Below are positions 7,835-15,850 of a stretch of 64,000 nucleotides of DNA, piece by piece. The notes under the pieces were generated by a model, which saw only the letters and a program-made list of their open reading frames with translations, was not told where the DNA came from and did not search any database. Position numbers and translations under genes: made by a program. The stretch lies in contig JAXHUM010000054.1 of the NCBI GenBank assembly GCA_034189325.1, positions 62,001 through 126,000 of the forward strand. The letters run 5' to 3'. Source of the stretch: JAXHUM01 sp034189325 (lineage in GTDB: Bacteria; Desulfobacterota; DSM-4660; Desulfatiglandales; Desulfatiglandaceae). Each line of letters begins with the position of its first letter. Position 1 is the stretch's first letter.

Positions 7835-8245
7835 ATGAACAAGAAAAGGTTCTTGGGAGCAGTGATTGCGGTTTTTGCGGCAATTCAGATAACTGACCCG
7901 ATCATCCATGGCATGATTTTGGGGAAAAGTTATGCGGCTCTTCAACATGTTTGGCGGCCTGATATGATGTCTAAGATGTGGATAATGTTAGTTAACTCTT
8001 TCATGTTCTCAATCCTTTTTGTTTACATATTTCACAAGGGGTGTGAGGGAAAAGGCCTACTGGAAGGTGTACGTTTTGGATTGATAGTCGGGTTTTTTGT
8101 GTATATTTATAGTATAATCAATCAATACGTGGTATACCCCTTACCATTCTCCCTGATATGTCTATGGGGCCTACTTGGAATCATTCAGTTCATTCTGTAT
8201 GGGGTTGCGACCGCATTCATACTCACACCAAGATCAAGCTCTTAA
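7835..8245 (+). CDS. Small four-helix membrane protein of unknown function
   Basis: A 136-residue protein starting at the ATG that follows a perfect aaggagg site; an upstream TTG in the same frame lacks one. Four hydrophobic segments are visible: the N-terminal FLGAVIAVFAAIQI, MLVNSFMFSILFVYIF, FGLIVGFFVYIYSIIN and LICLWGLLGIIQFILYGVA. Loop features such as ITDPIIHGMIL and KGCEGKGLLEGVRFGL recur in a group of short bacterial membrane proteins that I recognise but cannot name. No enzymatic motif. It stands alone. Confidence 0.75.
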   Translation: MNKKRFLGAVIAVFAAIQITDPIIHGMILGKSYAALQHVWRPDMMSKMWIMLVNSFMFSILFVYIFHKGCEGKGLLEGVRFGLIVGFFVYIYSIINQYVVYPLPFSLICLWGLLGIIQFILYGVATAFILTPRSSS

Positions 8246-8336
8246 TCCGTGTGCATCCGGCCAAGCCAAGGAAGCCGGGCGCACGGCCGTGCTCGCTGAA
8301 AAGTGACATTTTCAAAGAAACATATAGGAGGAAACA

Positions 8337-8669
8337 ATGATAGCCTGTTGCGGATTGGACTGTCTACAATGTGAGGGATATATGGCTACTCAGAAGAATG
8401 ACGATGCCGCCAGAGCAATCGTGGCGGAAAAATGGTCCCAATTGTACAACCATGAGATCAAGCAGGAACAGATCCATTGCGATGGATGCAGAACCGACGG
8501 GGCCAAATTCTTCTATTGTGAAGACATGTGTGAATTACGTCGATGTTGTCTAAGCAAAGATATTGATACTTGCGCTGAGTGCGATGATTATATATGCGAT
8601 ACCCTGTCAAACTTCATCCAATTGGCACCAGAAGCTGGAACAGCCCTAAAAAAACTTCGTACTTCATGA
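8337..8669 (+). CDS. DUF3795-like cysteine-rich protein
   Basis: A 110-residue protein with eleven or more cysteines in CxxDCxxC-type spacing: MIACCGLDCLQCEGY at the start, then CDGCRTDGAKFFYCEDMCELRRCC and CAECDDYICDTL. This is the DUF3795 pattern, common in anaerobes and thought to bind zinc or an Fe-S cluster. A strong aggagg site precedes the ATG. No partner gene is adjacent; function unknown. Confidence 0.85.
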   Translation: MIACCGLDCLQCEGYMATQKNDDAARAIVAEKWSQLYNHEIKQEQIHCDGCRTDGAKFFYCEDMCELRRCCLSKDIDTCAECDDYICDTLSNFIQLAPEAGTALKKLRTS

Positions 8670-8897
8670 TCAAGAAAAGAGCCAACATCTTCAGCAGACC
8701 GCCCACACCATGCCGCCCTTGAAGAACTGTTGAATTGTAGTCATTGCATGGCCGTTCGTTCAAACAGGGACATCGAACCTATCAAAGAGAACTTGCTGTG
8801 AACCGGCTTAGCCAAACCTCGCGCCCTATTCGGACTGATGCTCCGTGGTCTTTTTCACCTACCAGCCGGACTACTAGGCGTCAGAAGAGGAGACACA

Positions 8898-9266
8898 ATG
8901 AACGACTTCATCGATATTAAGAGGGGGAAGGATCTTGTGCACGCTCACTTCCGCGGTCCGGTAACATTAGAGCGACTTGACGAGCTTATGGTGAAAACGA
9001 CGGAAAAAGCAAAGGAGTGGGGCTTTAACAAGTACCTTGTTGACTTCAGGGAGGCGGACGAAAGACGCGTTACAACCTCCGATGATTATGATCTTGCCTA
9101 TATGAAATTTGAGCAATACGGATTTGAGCCGGGCTCCAAGCACGCACTGTTGGTAAGAGATGATAAAGAGATGGATCAATGGAGATTTGTGGAAACTGTA
9201 TTTCGAAACGCCGGACACAATCTGAGAATATTCACGGAAGAGCAAAAGGCCTTTGAATGGATCTGA
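8898..9266 (+). CDS. STAS/SpoIIAA-like small protein
   Basis: A 122-residue protein; the ATG at 8898 has a gaggag site upstream, and a longer frame from 8838 does not. The order beta (DLVHAHFRGPVT), helix (LERLDELMVKTTEKAKEWG), beta (YLVDFREAD), then an acidic mixed region and LRIFTEEQKAFEWI resembles the SpoIIAA-like fold used by small anti-anti-sigma-like proteins. There is no clear phospho-Ser motif (DxSG). Fold by inference, role unknown. Confidence 0.65.
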   Translation: MNDFIDIKRGKDLVHAHFRGPVTLERLDELMVKTTEKAKEWGFNKYLVDFREADERRVTTSDDYDLAYMKFEQYGFEPGSKHALLVRDDKEMDQWRFVETVFRNAGHNLRIFTEEQKAFEWI

Positions 9267-9354
9267 ACGAGGGCCCTTATGTGGCAAGATGTAACGCATC
9301 TTGTCGGAGACGCCTAAAGATTCCCACCTCCCCGTCTCGATCGACGGCGATTGA

Positions 9355-10503
9355 CTAATCCGCACAACAGAGGGCAAGATAGTCACTTGCGAGAAGCCCT
9401 CTTTTCGTGGGGATAACTCGGCCTTTACCAAGCTTTAGCATGCCCAGATCTTCCAGCCCGGCAATCCTCTCATACAATCCCGGATCATCGGACAGGTGCT
9501 TGAGATCGAAGCCCTGTGCGCACCTCAGGCCGAGGGATATGGCCTCTATCCTCAGCTGGTCCTCGCTAAGGTCTTCAGCCTCCAGAACCGGGGCCTGTCC
9601 TCTTTCCAATGCTTCGCTGTACTGCCTGACTGACCTGACGTTCCACCAGCGCTTGGAGCCGATGAATGAATGGGCGGAAGGACCCAGGCCCAGGTAGGGG
9701 ACATGATTCCAGTATTTTGAGTTGTGACGGGCATATCGGTCTTCATCCCTTGCAAAGTTTGAGACCTCGTAATGGATATAGCCGTTGTCTTCGAGAAACT
9801 CGGATGTTTCCACAAAAAAAGCGCATGCCTCTCTTTCACGCAACGGACGGATCTCCCCCCTGTTCTTCAGGTTTTGAAAGGGGGTCCTCTTTTCGAACGT
9901 CAACTCATAGCAGGAAAGATGTTCCGGTTGAAAGGTGACCGCCTTTTTCAGGATATCGATCCATTTGTTGTGTGAAAGCCCCTGAAACCCATAGATGAGA
10001 TCCATGCCTATGTTTTCAAACCCGCAGTCCCTCAGAGCATTTAAAGCCTTTTCTGCCTCTTTTGCCTTGTGTGTTCGACCCAAAAAGGCCAGTATCCGGT
10101 CGTCGAAGGATTGGACTCCGAGACTGACTCTGTTAAAGGTGAGGTCTTTAAGTGCCTCGATTTTCTCTCTTGTCAAATCAGAAGGGTTCGCCTCTATGGT
10201 GATCTCCGAATCAGGGGCAAAATCGAAGCTGTCGAAGATATGCCCTACCATAGCGCTAAGGGTGCTGATCTCCAGGAACGTAGGGGTGCCTCCGCCCAGA
10301 TAGAGGCTGTTAAAGACAGGGAACCTTTCTTGATAGAGGGCTGCTTCCTTTTTAAAGGCCTCCACCCACCTGGGGATGAGAGATGTCGCGGCAATGGAAT
10401 AGAAGCCGCAATAGGGGCATTTGCTTCGACAAAAGGGGATGTGTATATAGAGGCCGGGGGCTTGCATGGTCTGTGTACCGGGGAAGTCGTTACTTGTTCT
10501 CAC
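9355..10503 (-). CDS. hemW: HemW-like radical SAM heme chaperone
   Basis: A 382-residue radical SAM protein. The cluster motif is CRSKCPYCGFYS (CxxxCxxC); HemN oxidases have a fourth Cys (CxC) that is missing here, so HemW is the better call. Further markers are YLGGGTPTFL, ITIEANP, RVSLGVQSFDDRIL and GMDLIYGFQG. HemW binds heme and delivers it to proteins; it is often misnamed coproporphyrinogen III oxidase. The start is probably GTG at 10503, overlapping the lepA stop by 14 bases; an ATG at 10467 is an alternative. Co-transcribed with lepA, an arrangement seen in many bacteria. Confidence 0.9.
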   Translation of the reverse strand: MRTSNDFPGTQTMQAPGLYIHIPFCRSKCPYCGFYSIAATSLIPRWVEAFKKEAALYQERFPVFNSLYLGGGTPTFLEISTLSAMVGHIFDSFDFAPDSEITIEANPSDLTREKIEALKDLTFNRVSLGVQSFDDRILAFLGRTHKAKEAEKALNALRDCGFENIGMDLIYGFQGLSHNKWIDILKKAVTFQPEHLSCYELTFEKRTPFQNLKNRGEIRPLREREACAFFVETSEFLEDNGYIHYEVSNFARDEDRYARHNSKYWNHVPYLGLGPSAHSFIGSKRWWNVRSVRQYSEALERGQAPVLEAEDLSEDQLRIEAISLGLRCAQGFDLKHLSDDPGLYERIAGLEDLGMLKLGKGRVIPTKRGLLASDYLALCCAD

Positions 10504-12295
10504 TCTTTAAAACGGCCACAAAAGCGCTCTGGGGGATTGTAACGGAGCCTATCATCTTCATTCGCTTTTTGCCCTTCTTCTGTTTTTCGAGGAGCTTCCG
10601 TTTCCTTGTAATGTCTCCGCCATAGCACTTGGCTGTCACATCTTTCCTGAAAGGCGCCACGGTAGTACGGGCTATAATATCTCCACCAATGGCGCCCTGG
10701 ATGGCAATCTTGAAAAGATGCCTTGGGATCTCCTCCTTTAACCGCTCGCAGATATGAAGGGCCCTGGGTCTTGCCTTGTCTCTGTGCGCAATATGGGAAA
10801 AGGCGTCGACCCTCTCACCGTTCAAAAGGATATCTATCTTGACAAGCTCGCCCTCCCTGTAGTCAAGGAGATCATAATCAAATGATCCGTATCCCTGGGT
10901 CACAGTCTTAAGACGGTCGTAAAAGTCAAAGATGACCTCTCCCAAGGGCATATCAAACTGGATTTCGATCCGGCCCTGCGTGGGGTAGTTGAACCTGGAG
11001 TTCACCCCTCGACGGTCCAGGCAGAGCTCCATGACCGCCCCCATAAAACGCTCAGGGATCAGAATAGAGGCCCTGATATAGGGCTCCAAAGCCTTTACTA
11101 TGGTAGAAGGCTCGGGATAGTGTGTGGGATTGTCCACCGTGACGGTCTCCCCATTGGTGAGCTCGAAATGGTACTCGACTGTAGGGGAGGTCATGATGAT
11201 CGACTGGCCGAACTCCCTCTCAAGACGCTCCTGGACTATCTCCAGGTGAAGGAGGCCGAGGAAACCACAGCGAAAACCCATGCCCAGGGCAGCAGAGGAG
11301 TCCTTTTCATAGACCAGGGCCGCGTCATTCAGCTTGTACTTGTCAAGGGCATCGACCAGGGAGGAGTAGTCATCGGAGGATATAGGGTACAGGGAAGAAA
11401 ACACGACAGGCTTGACCTCTTTAAAACCGGGCAAGGGCTCGGGGGCCGGATCCGAATTCAGGGTGATGGTATCCCCGATCGCTGTATCCCTCACCGTCTT
11501 GATACCGGCAATGATATAGCCCACATCGCCGGCAGAGAGACTGTCTTTCTCTTCTCTCTTTACCCGAAAAAAACCGACCTCTTCCACCTTATAGGTGGCG
11601 TTGTTGGACATCATCCTGATCGTGTCACCCGCCCTGACACGGCCTGAAAACACCCGGCAACTGACAACCGTCCCGCGAAAAGGGTCATAGTTGGCATCAA
11701 ATATAAGGGCCTTAAGGGGTGCGTCCACACGTCCGGTGGGGGGAGGAATTTGTTGGGCGATGGCCTCCATAATCTCTTCTACGCCGGTGCCTTCCTTGGC
11801 TGAGCAGAGAATGACGGAATCCGAATCAAGCCCGAGGTCGACCTCGATTTGCTCCATGACCCCCTCTATATCGGCTGAAGGCAGGTCGATCTTGTTGATG
11901 ACCGGAATGATCATCAGGTCATAGTCCATGGCCGCATAAAGATTGGCCAGGGTCTGAGCCTCAACCCCCTGGGACGCGTCCACCAAGAGGAGCGCGCCCT
12001 CGCATGAGGCGAGCGTGCGGGATACTTCATAGGAAAAATCCACATGTCCGGGCGTGTCTATCAAATTGAATTCAAAGGCCTCGCCCTCTCTGGTCACATA
12101 GGGAAGTGTGATGGCCTGGCTCTTGATCGTAATGCCCCTTTCCCGTTCGATTTCCATGTTGTCCAGGATCTGATTACGGAAGTCCCTAATATCAACCAGC
12201 CCGGTCGTCTGAATCAAGCGATCCGCAAGCGTTGATTTGCCGTGATCGATGTGGGCTATGATACTGAAATTACGTATGTTGGATATCTTGTGCAT
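10490..12295 (-). CDS. lepA: Elongation factor 4 (LepA)
   Basis: About 600 residues, full length for the family. GTPase motifs: G1 AHIDHGKST, G2 region ERGITIKSQ, G3 DTPGHVDF, G4 INKID. Domain II, the EF-G-like domains and the LepA-specific C-terminal domain (AKCYGGDITRKRKLLEKQK) follow. The ATG at 12295 begins MHKISNIRNF; two upstream in-frame starts (12304, 12310) are possible. LepA acts on the ribosome, in translation initiation/assembly or back-translocation. It precedes hemW with a 14-base overlap. Confidence 0.97.
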   Translation of the reverse strand: MHKISNIRNFSIIAHIDHGKSTLADRLIQTTGLVDIRDFRNQILDNMEIERERGITIKSQAITLPYVTREGEAFEFNLIDTPGHVDFSYEVSRTLASCEGALLLVDASQGVEAQTLANLYAAMDYDLMIIPVINKIDLPSADIEGVMEQIEVDLGLDSDSVILCSAKEGTGVEEIMEAIAQQIPPPTGRVDAPLKALIFDANYDPFRGTVVSCRVFSGRVRAGDTIRMMSNNATYKVEEVGFFRVKREEKDSLSAGDVGYIIAGIKTVRDTAIGDTITLNSDPAPEPLPGFKEVKPVVFSSLYPISSDDYSSLVDALDKYKLNDAALVYEKDSSAALGMGFRCGFLGLLHLEIVQERLEREFGQSIIMTSPTVEYHFELTNGETVTVDNPTHYPEPSTIVKALEPYIRASILIPERFMGAVMELCLDRRGVNSRFNYPTQGRIEIQFDMPLGEVIFDFYDRLKTVTQGYGSFDYDLLDYREGELVKIDILLNGERVDAFSHIAHRDKARPRALHICERLKEEIPRHLFKIAIQGAIGGDIIARTTVAPFRKDVTAKCYGGDITRKRKLLEKQKKGKKRMKMIGSVTIPQSAFVAVLKSENK

Positions 12296-12310
12296 AGTTA
12301 ACATCTTCAA

Positions 12311-12606
12311 TCGTTATAAGATGACCCTCTGTTTGGGGTGAGAAAATCCCTGTCTCCAGTCGCTCTCGACCTGCTCGTCCTAAAATACTCTCTTTTCCGG
12401 GATCGGACAATAGGTGATTTGACCTGGCGGGTCAAGGTTAAAGACGAGTTCTTGACTTCGGCGGACAGGTATTACTTGCTATTCCCCGTTGTTTTTAATA
12501 AACATCTGGATGCTTTTCAAAGAGTCCGGGGGACAGTTTAAAACCTTTGTCACGTCAGTATGAAAAGCTTGAAAAGAATTGAATTAATGTAAGGAGCCAG
12601 GAGAAC
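12311..12606. other. Divergent promoter region lepA / tex
   Basis: Nearly 300 bases between two divergently transcribed genes. One rightward frame in it has no motif or ribosome-binding site. No structured RNA seen. Confidence 0.4.
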
Positions 12607-14913
12607 ATGGATATTATTGCGCATATTGCCGAGGAATTATCAGTCGATCCCCATCGGGTCAGCGCCGCTATCCGACTTTTGGATGAAGGCGCCACGGTTC
12701 CCTTTATAGCCCGTTACAGAAAAGAAGCCACAAACGGCCTAGACGACACCCAACTCAGGACATTGGAGCAACGACTGATCTACCTCCGGGAACTCGATGA
12801 ACGTCGCGACACGGTCCTGCATTCCATCAAGGAACAGGGAAAACTCACCCCTGACCTGGAAAGAGCCATCAGTGAAGCACACACCAAGACCGCCCTTGAA
12901 GATCTCTATCTACCTTTCAGGCCCAAACGTCGCACCAAGGCCCAGATAGCTCGCGAGGCCGGTCTTGAGCCTTTGGCGGAGGCCCTTCTCGAAGACCCCG
13001 AAAAAGACCCGCAAACCGAGGCAGCAGCCTATCTGGACAAAGACAAGGGTATCGAGGATATACCCAAAGCCTTGGAAGGAGCCCGTCAGATCCTTATGGA
13101 GCGTTTTTCCGAGAATGCCCCACTGCTTGCCTCTCTCCGTGACACCGTATGGCAGCAGGGGATACTCACTTCCAGCGTGGCCCCTGACAAGGAAGAGGAG
13201 GGCAAGAAATTCAAAGACTATTTTGATTACGCGGAACCGATTCGAAACATACCCTCTCACCGTGCCCTGGCCCTTTTCAGGGGCCGTAACGAGGGGGTGT
13301 TGAATCTCAAATTGGAGCCTGGAGAGGATGCGGAGCAGGCCCACGAGCACTGTGAAGGAATGGTGGCATCCATGTTCGGTATTGAAGACAAGGGACGTCC
13401 AGGAGACCCGTGGCTACTGGAGACGGTACGGTGGACATGGAAAATCAAACTCTTTACAAAGGTCGACCTGGACCTCAAACTACAACTACGTCAAGACGCT
13501 GAAGAAGAGGCTATCAAGGTGTTTTCTCATAACCTGAAGGACCTGTTGCTGGCCGCTCCGGCAGGCCCCCACGCAACCATCGGACTCGACCCAGGTCTTC
13601 GGACCGGGGTCAAAGTTGCTGTTGTGGATGCTACCGGCAAATTGCTGACAACAGAGACGATTTATCCCCACGCGCCCAAACGAATGTGGGACGAATCGAT
13701 TGCCGTTCTGGCCAAACTTATCCAAAAACATGGCGTTGACCTCTTGAGTATCGGTAATGGTACGGCTTCCCGGGAGACGGACCAGCTGGTTGCCCATCTC
13801 ATAGACCTCCATCCCGAATTGGGGCTCACGAAAATCATCGTGTCCGAGGCAGGCGCATCGGTTTATTCCGCTTCAAAAGTCGCGGCAGATGAATTCCCCC
13901 AATTGGATGTGTCCCTCCGAGGAGCCGTTTCCATAGCCAGACGCCTCCAGGATCCCTTGGCCGAACTTGTTAAGATAGAGCCGAAATCGATCGGTGTCGG
14001 TCAGTATCAGCATGACGTCAACCAGACCCAGCTGGCAAGAAATCTCGATGCCGTTGTTGAAGACTGTGTCAATGCTGTGGGCGTCGATGTCAACACCGCG
14101 TCTGTTCAACTGCTCAAACAGGTTTCCGGTCTCAACGCGACGGTGGCCCAGAATATCGTCGCCTACCGGGACGAAAACGGAGCATTCCGAGATCGTAAAC
14201 AACTCCAAAGGGTTCCCCGCCTCGGGCCAAAGGCCTTTGAGCAATCTGCCGGTTTTTTGCGAATCATGAAGGGAGAAACCCCCCTCGATGCCTCAGCTGT
14301 TCACCCTGAAGCCTATTCCGTCGTTGAGATGATACTAAATTCAACGGGCCGTAGCATTGACTCCATTATGGGAGAAACCGATTTTCTCCGTTCATTGAAC
14401 CCGGCGGATTTTGTGACGGATCAATTCGGCATTCCCACTGTTCAGGATATATTAGTAGAGCTGGATAAGCCGGGACGAGACCCCAGGCCTGAATTCAAGA
14501 CAGCCTCCTTTAGAGAGGGCGTAGAAAAGATGGAAGACCTGTCCCCTGGGATGGAGCTGGAGGGAGTCGTAACCAATGTCACGAATTTCGGGGCCTTCAT
14601 TGACATCGGCGTTCACCAGGACGGTCTTGTCCATATTTCCCAGCTTGCCGACAGCTTCGTAAAAGACCCGCGCCATATTGCGAAGGCGGGAGACGTGGTG
14701 AAGGTGCATGTTCTGGATGTGGATATGGAACGGAAGAGGATTTCCCTGTCCATGAAAAGCCGGAGGGGCCGCGAAAAGCCATTGGCAAAGGACTCCAAAA
14801 GACATGACCCGATCACGGGCAAAAAGACTCGGCAGGGCCGGAAACGGGCCGGGCGCCAGGAATCCTCAGGGGCCTTGGCACAAGCCCTGGCACGGGCCCT
14901 GAAGCAAAAGTGA
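12607..14913 (+). CDS. tex: Tex-family RNA-binding transcription accessory protein
   Basis: A 768-residue Tex protein. The N-terminal helical domain contains VPFIARYRKEATNGLDD; the YqgF-like RNase H fold starts near residue 323 (IGLDPGLRTGVKVAVVD); helix-hairpin-helix repeats lie at ~490-555 (VNTASVQLLKQVSGLN, RVPRLGPKAFEQSAGFLRI); an S1 RNA-binding domain covers ~647-716 (GVVTNVTNFGAFIDIGVHQDG written in part). The last 50 residues are a basic Arg/Lys/Gly tail. A good aaggag site lies upstream. Tex binds nucleic acid and is linked to transcription-coupled and translation-related processes. It is a single-gene unit. Confidence 0.96.
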   Translation: MDIIAHIAEELSVDPHRVSAAIRLLDEGATVPFIARYRKEATNGLDDTQLRTLEQRLIYLRELDERRDTVLHSIKEQGKLTPDLERAISEAHTKTALEDLYLPFRPKRRTKAQIAREAGLEPLAEALLEDPEKDPQTEAAAYLDKDKGIEDIPKALEGARQILMERFSENAPLLASLRDTVWQQGILTSSVAPDKEEEGKKFKDYFDYAEPIRNIPSHRALALFRGRNEGVLNLKLEPGEDAEQAHEHCEGMVASMFGIEDKGRPGDPWLLETVRWTWKIKLFTKVDLDLKLQLRQDAEEEAIKVFSHNLKDLLLAAPAGPHATIGLDPGLRTGVKVAVVDATGKLLTTETIYPHAPKRMWDESIAVLAKLIQKHGVDLLSIGNGTASRETDQLVAHLIDLHPELGLTKIIVSEAGASVYSASKVAADEFPQLDVSLRGAVSIARRLQDPLAELVKIEPKSIGVGQYQHDVNQTQLARNLDAVVEDCVNAVGVDVNTASVQLLKQVSGLNATVAQNIVAYRDENGAFRDRKQLQRVPRLGPKAFEQSAGFLRIMKGETPLDASAVHPEAYSVVEMILNSTGRSIDSIMGETDFLRSLNPADFVTDQFGIPTVQDILVELDKPGRDPRPEFKTASFREGVEKMEDLSPGMELEGVVTNVTNFGAFIDIGVHQDGLVHISQLADSFVKDPRHIAKAGDVVKVHVLDVDMERKRISLSMKSRRGREKPLAKDSKRHDPITGKKTRQGRKRAGRQESSGALAQALARALKQK

Positions 14914-15130
14914 TGGATTCCTAAAAAGTCAGGATGTCGACGGTTTTGACTGTATTGCCCTGTTTTCGAAGGAAAATGTGCCCCTATCACCGTTCATTCA
15001 GAATTGCTGTTTTGCACTTGACAGGTCATCGGTATTGCACTAAAATTTTTTGCTGTTTTTAGGCCCGAAACAACAGATTTTTGCTTCGGTTTCAAATAAA
15101 AGCCAAACACACTGAAAAGGAGTTTTTATT

Positions 15131-15817
15131 ATGAAAAATGTAATGGCAACCGTTATCCTTATTCTGTCTCTTATCGTACTATTCGGGATTGATCAGGTGT
15201 CTGCCGGAATATACAAGCCCGGCACATACAAGGCATCCGCCCAGGGACGGAAAAGTAAAGAACACTCCGGCATTGTAGAGGTCGAAGTCAAGGTGAGCGA
15301 TTCCAAGATCGAAGACATCAAGATATTGGCCTATGAGCAGAGTGTTGACCATAAAAAATATGGTCCTTCCACCCTCGAGGCCAAAGAAAAGGTGCCTGCC
15401 GCTATCATAGAGAAACAGTCTTTGGACGTTGACGTGGTAGCAAAGGCGACGATCTCTGCCCGCGCCATCCAGATCGCCGTAGCCAAAGCACTTGAACAGG
15501 CCACCAACAAGAAGTACAAGCCCGGCACATACAAGGCATCCGCCCAGGGACGGAAAAGTAAAGAACACTCCGGCATTGTAGAGGTCGAAGTCAAGGTGAG
15601 CGATTCCAAGATCGAAGACATCAAGATATTGGCCTATGAGCAGAGTGTTGACCATAAAAAATATGGTCCTTCCACCCTCGAGGCCAAAGAAAAGGTGCCT
15701 GCCGCTATCATAGAGAAACAGTCTTTGGACGTTGACGTGGTAGCAAAGGCGACGATCTCTGCCCGTGCCATCCAGATCGCCGTAGCCAAAGCACTTGAAC
15801 AGGCACAGTGCAAATAA
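15131..15817 (+). CDS. Secreted protein with two near-identical FMN-binding domains
   Basis: A 228-residue exported protein: a signal peptide (positively charged start, hydrophobic core, cleavage likely after VSA at ~25), then two FMN-binding domains of 101-residue period at ~28-125 and ~129-226. Each has YKPGTYKASAQGRKSKEHSG, a central beta region and DVVAKATISARAI near its end. In FMN-bind domains a Thr within an AT-x-S/T motif receives FMN from ApbE; here the candidates are T107 and T208, although Lys replaces the usual Gly two residues before. The two domains are the same in protein sequence. The next gene encodes an ApbE domain, which supports covalent flavinylation. Confidence 0.85.
   Translation: MKNVMATVILILSLIVLFGIDQVSAGIYKPGTYKASAQGRKSKEHSGIVEVEVKVSDSKIEDIKILAYEQSVDHKKYGPSTLEAKEKVPAAIIEKQSLDVDVVAKATISARAIQIAVAKALEQATNKKYKPGTYKASAQGRKSKEHSGIVEVEVKVSDSKIEDIKILAYEQSVDHKKYGPSTLEAKEKVPAAIIEKQSLDVDVVAKATISARAIQIAVAKALEQAQCK
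15212..15501 (+). repeat. 290-bp tandem DNA repeat, copy 1
   Basis: First copy of a within-gene duplication. It matches copy 2 (15515-15804) at 289 of 290 positions by direct reading; the one difference is C at 15463 against T at 15766, which is silent. Confidence 0.95.
15515..15804 (+). repeat. 290-bp tandem DNA repeat, copy 2
   Basis: Second copy, offset by 303 bases, separated from the first by 13 bases encoding a short linker (TNKK). The near identity, even at silent positions, points to a very recent duplication or gene conversion. Confidence 0.95.
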
Positions 15818-15850
15818 TCGACGGGATCTCCCTAGGTTTTAGATCGTGGT

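Noticed and set aside
1555..9266. Integron-like cassette array (small single genes in the same direction with spacers)
   Set aside because: No GTTRRRY/RYYYAAC core sites or attC-like folded repeats could be found between the genes.
15179..15655. Leftward frame across the duplicated FMN-bind domains
   Set aside because: It repeats itself because the DNA repeats; hydrophobic content comes from reading the antisense strand.
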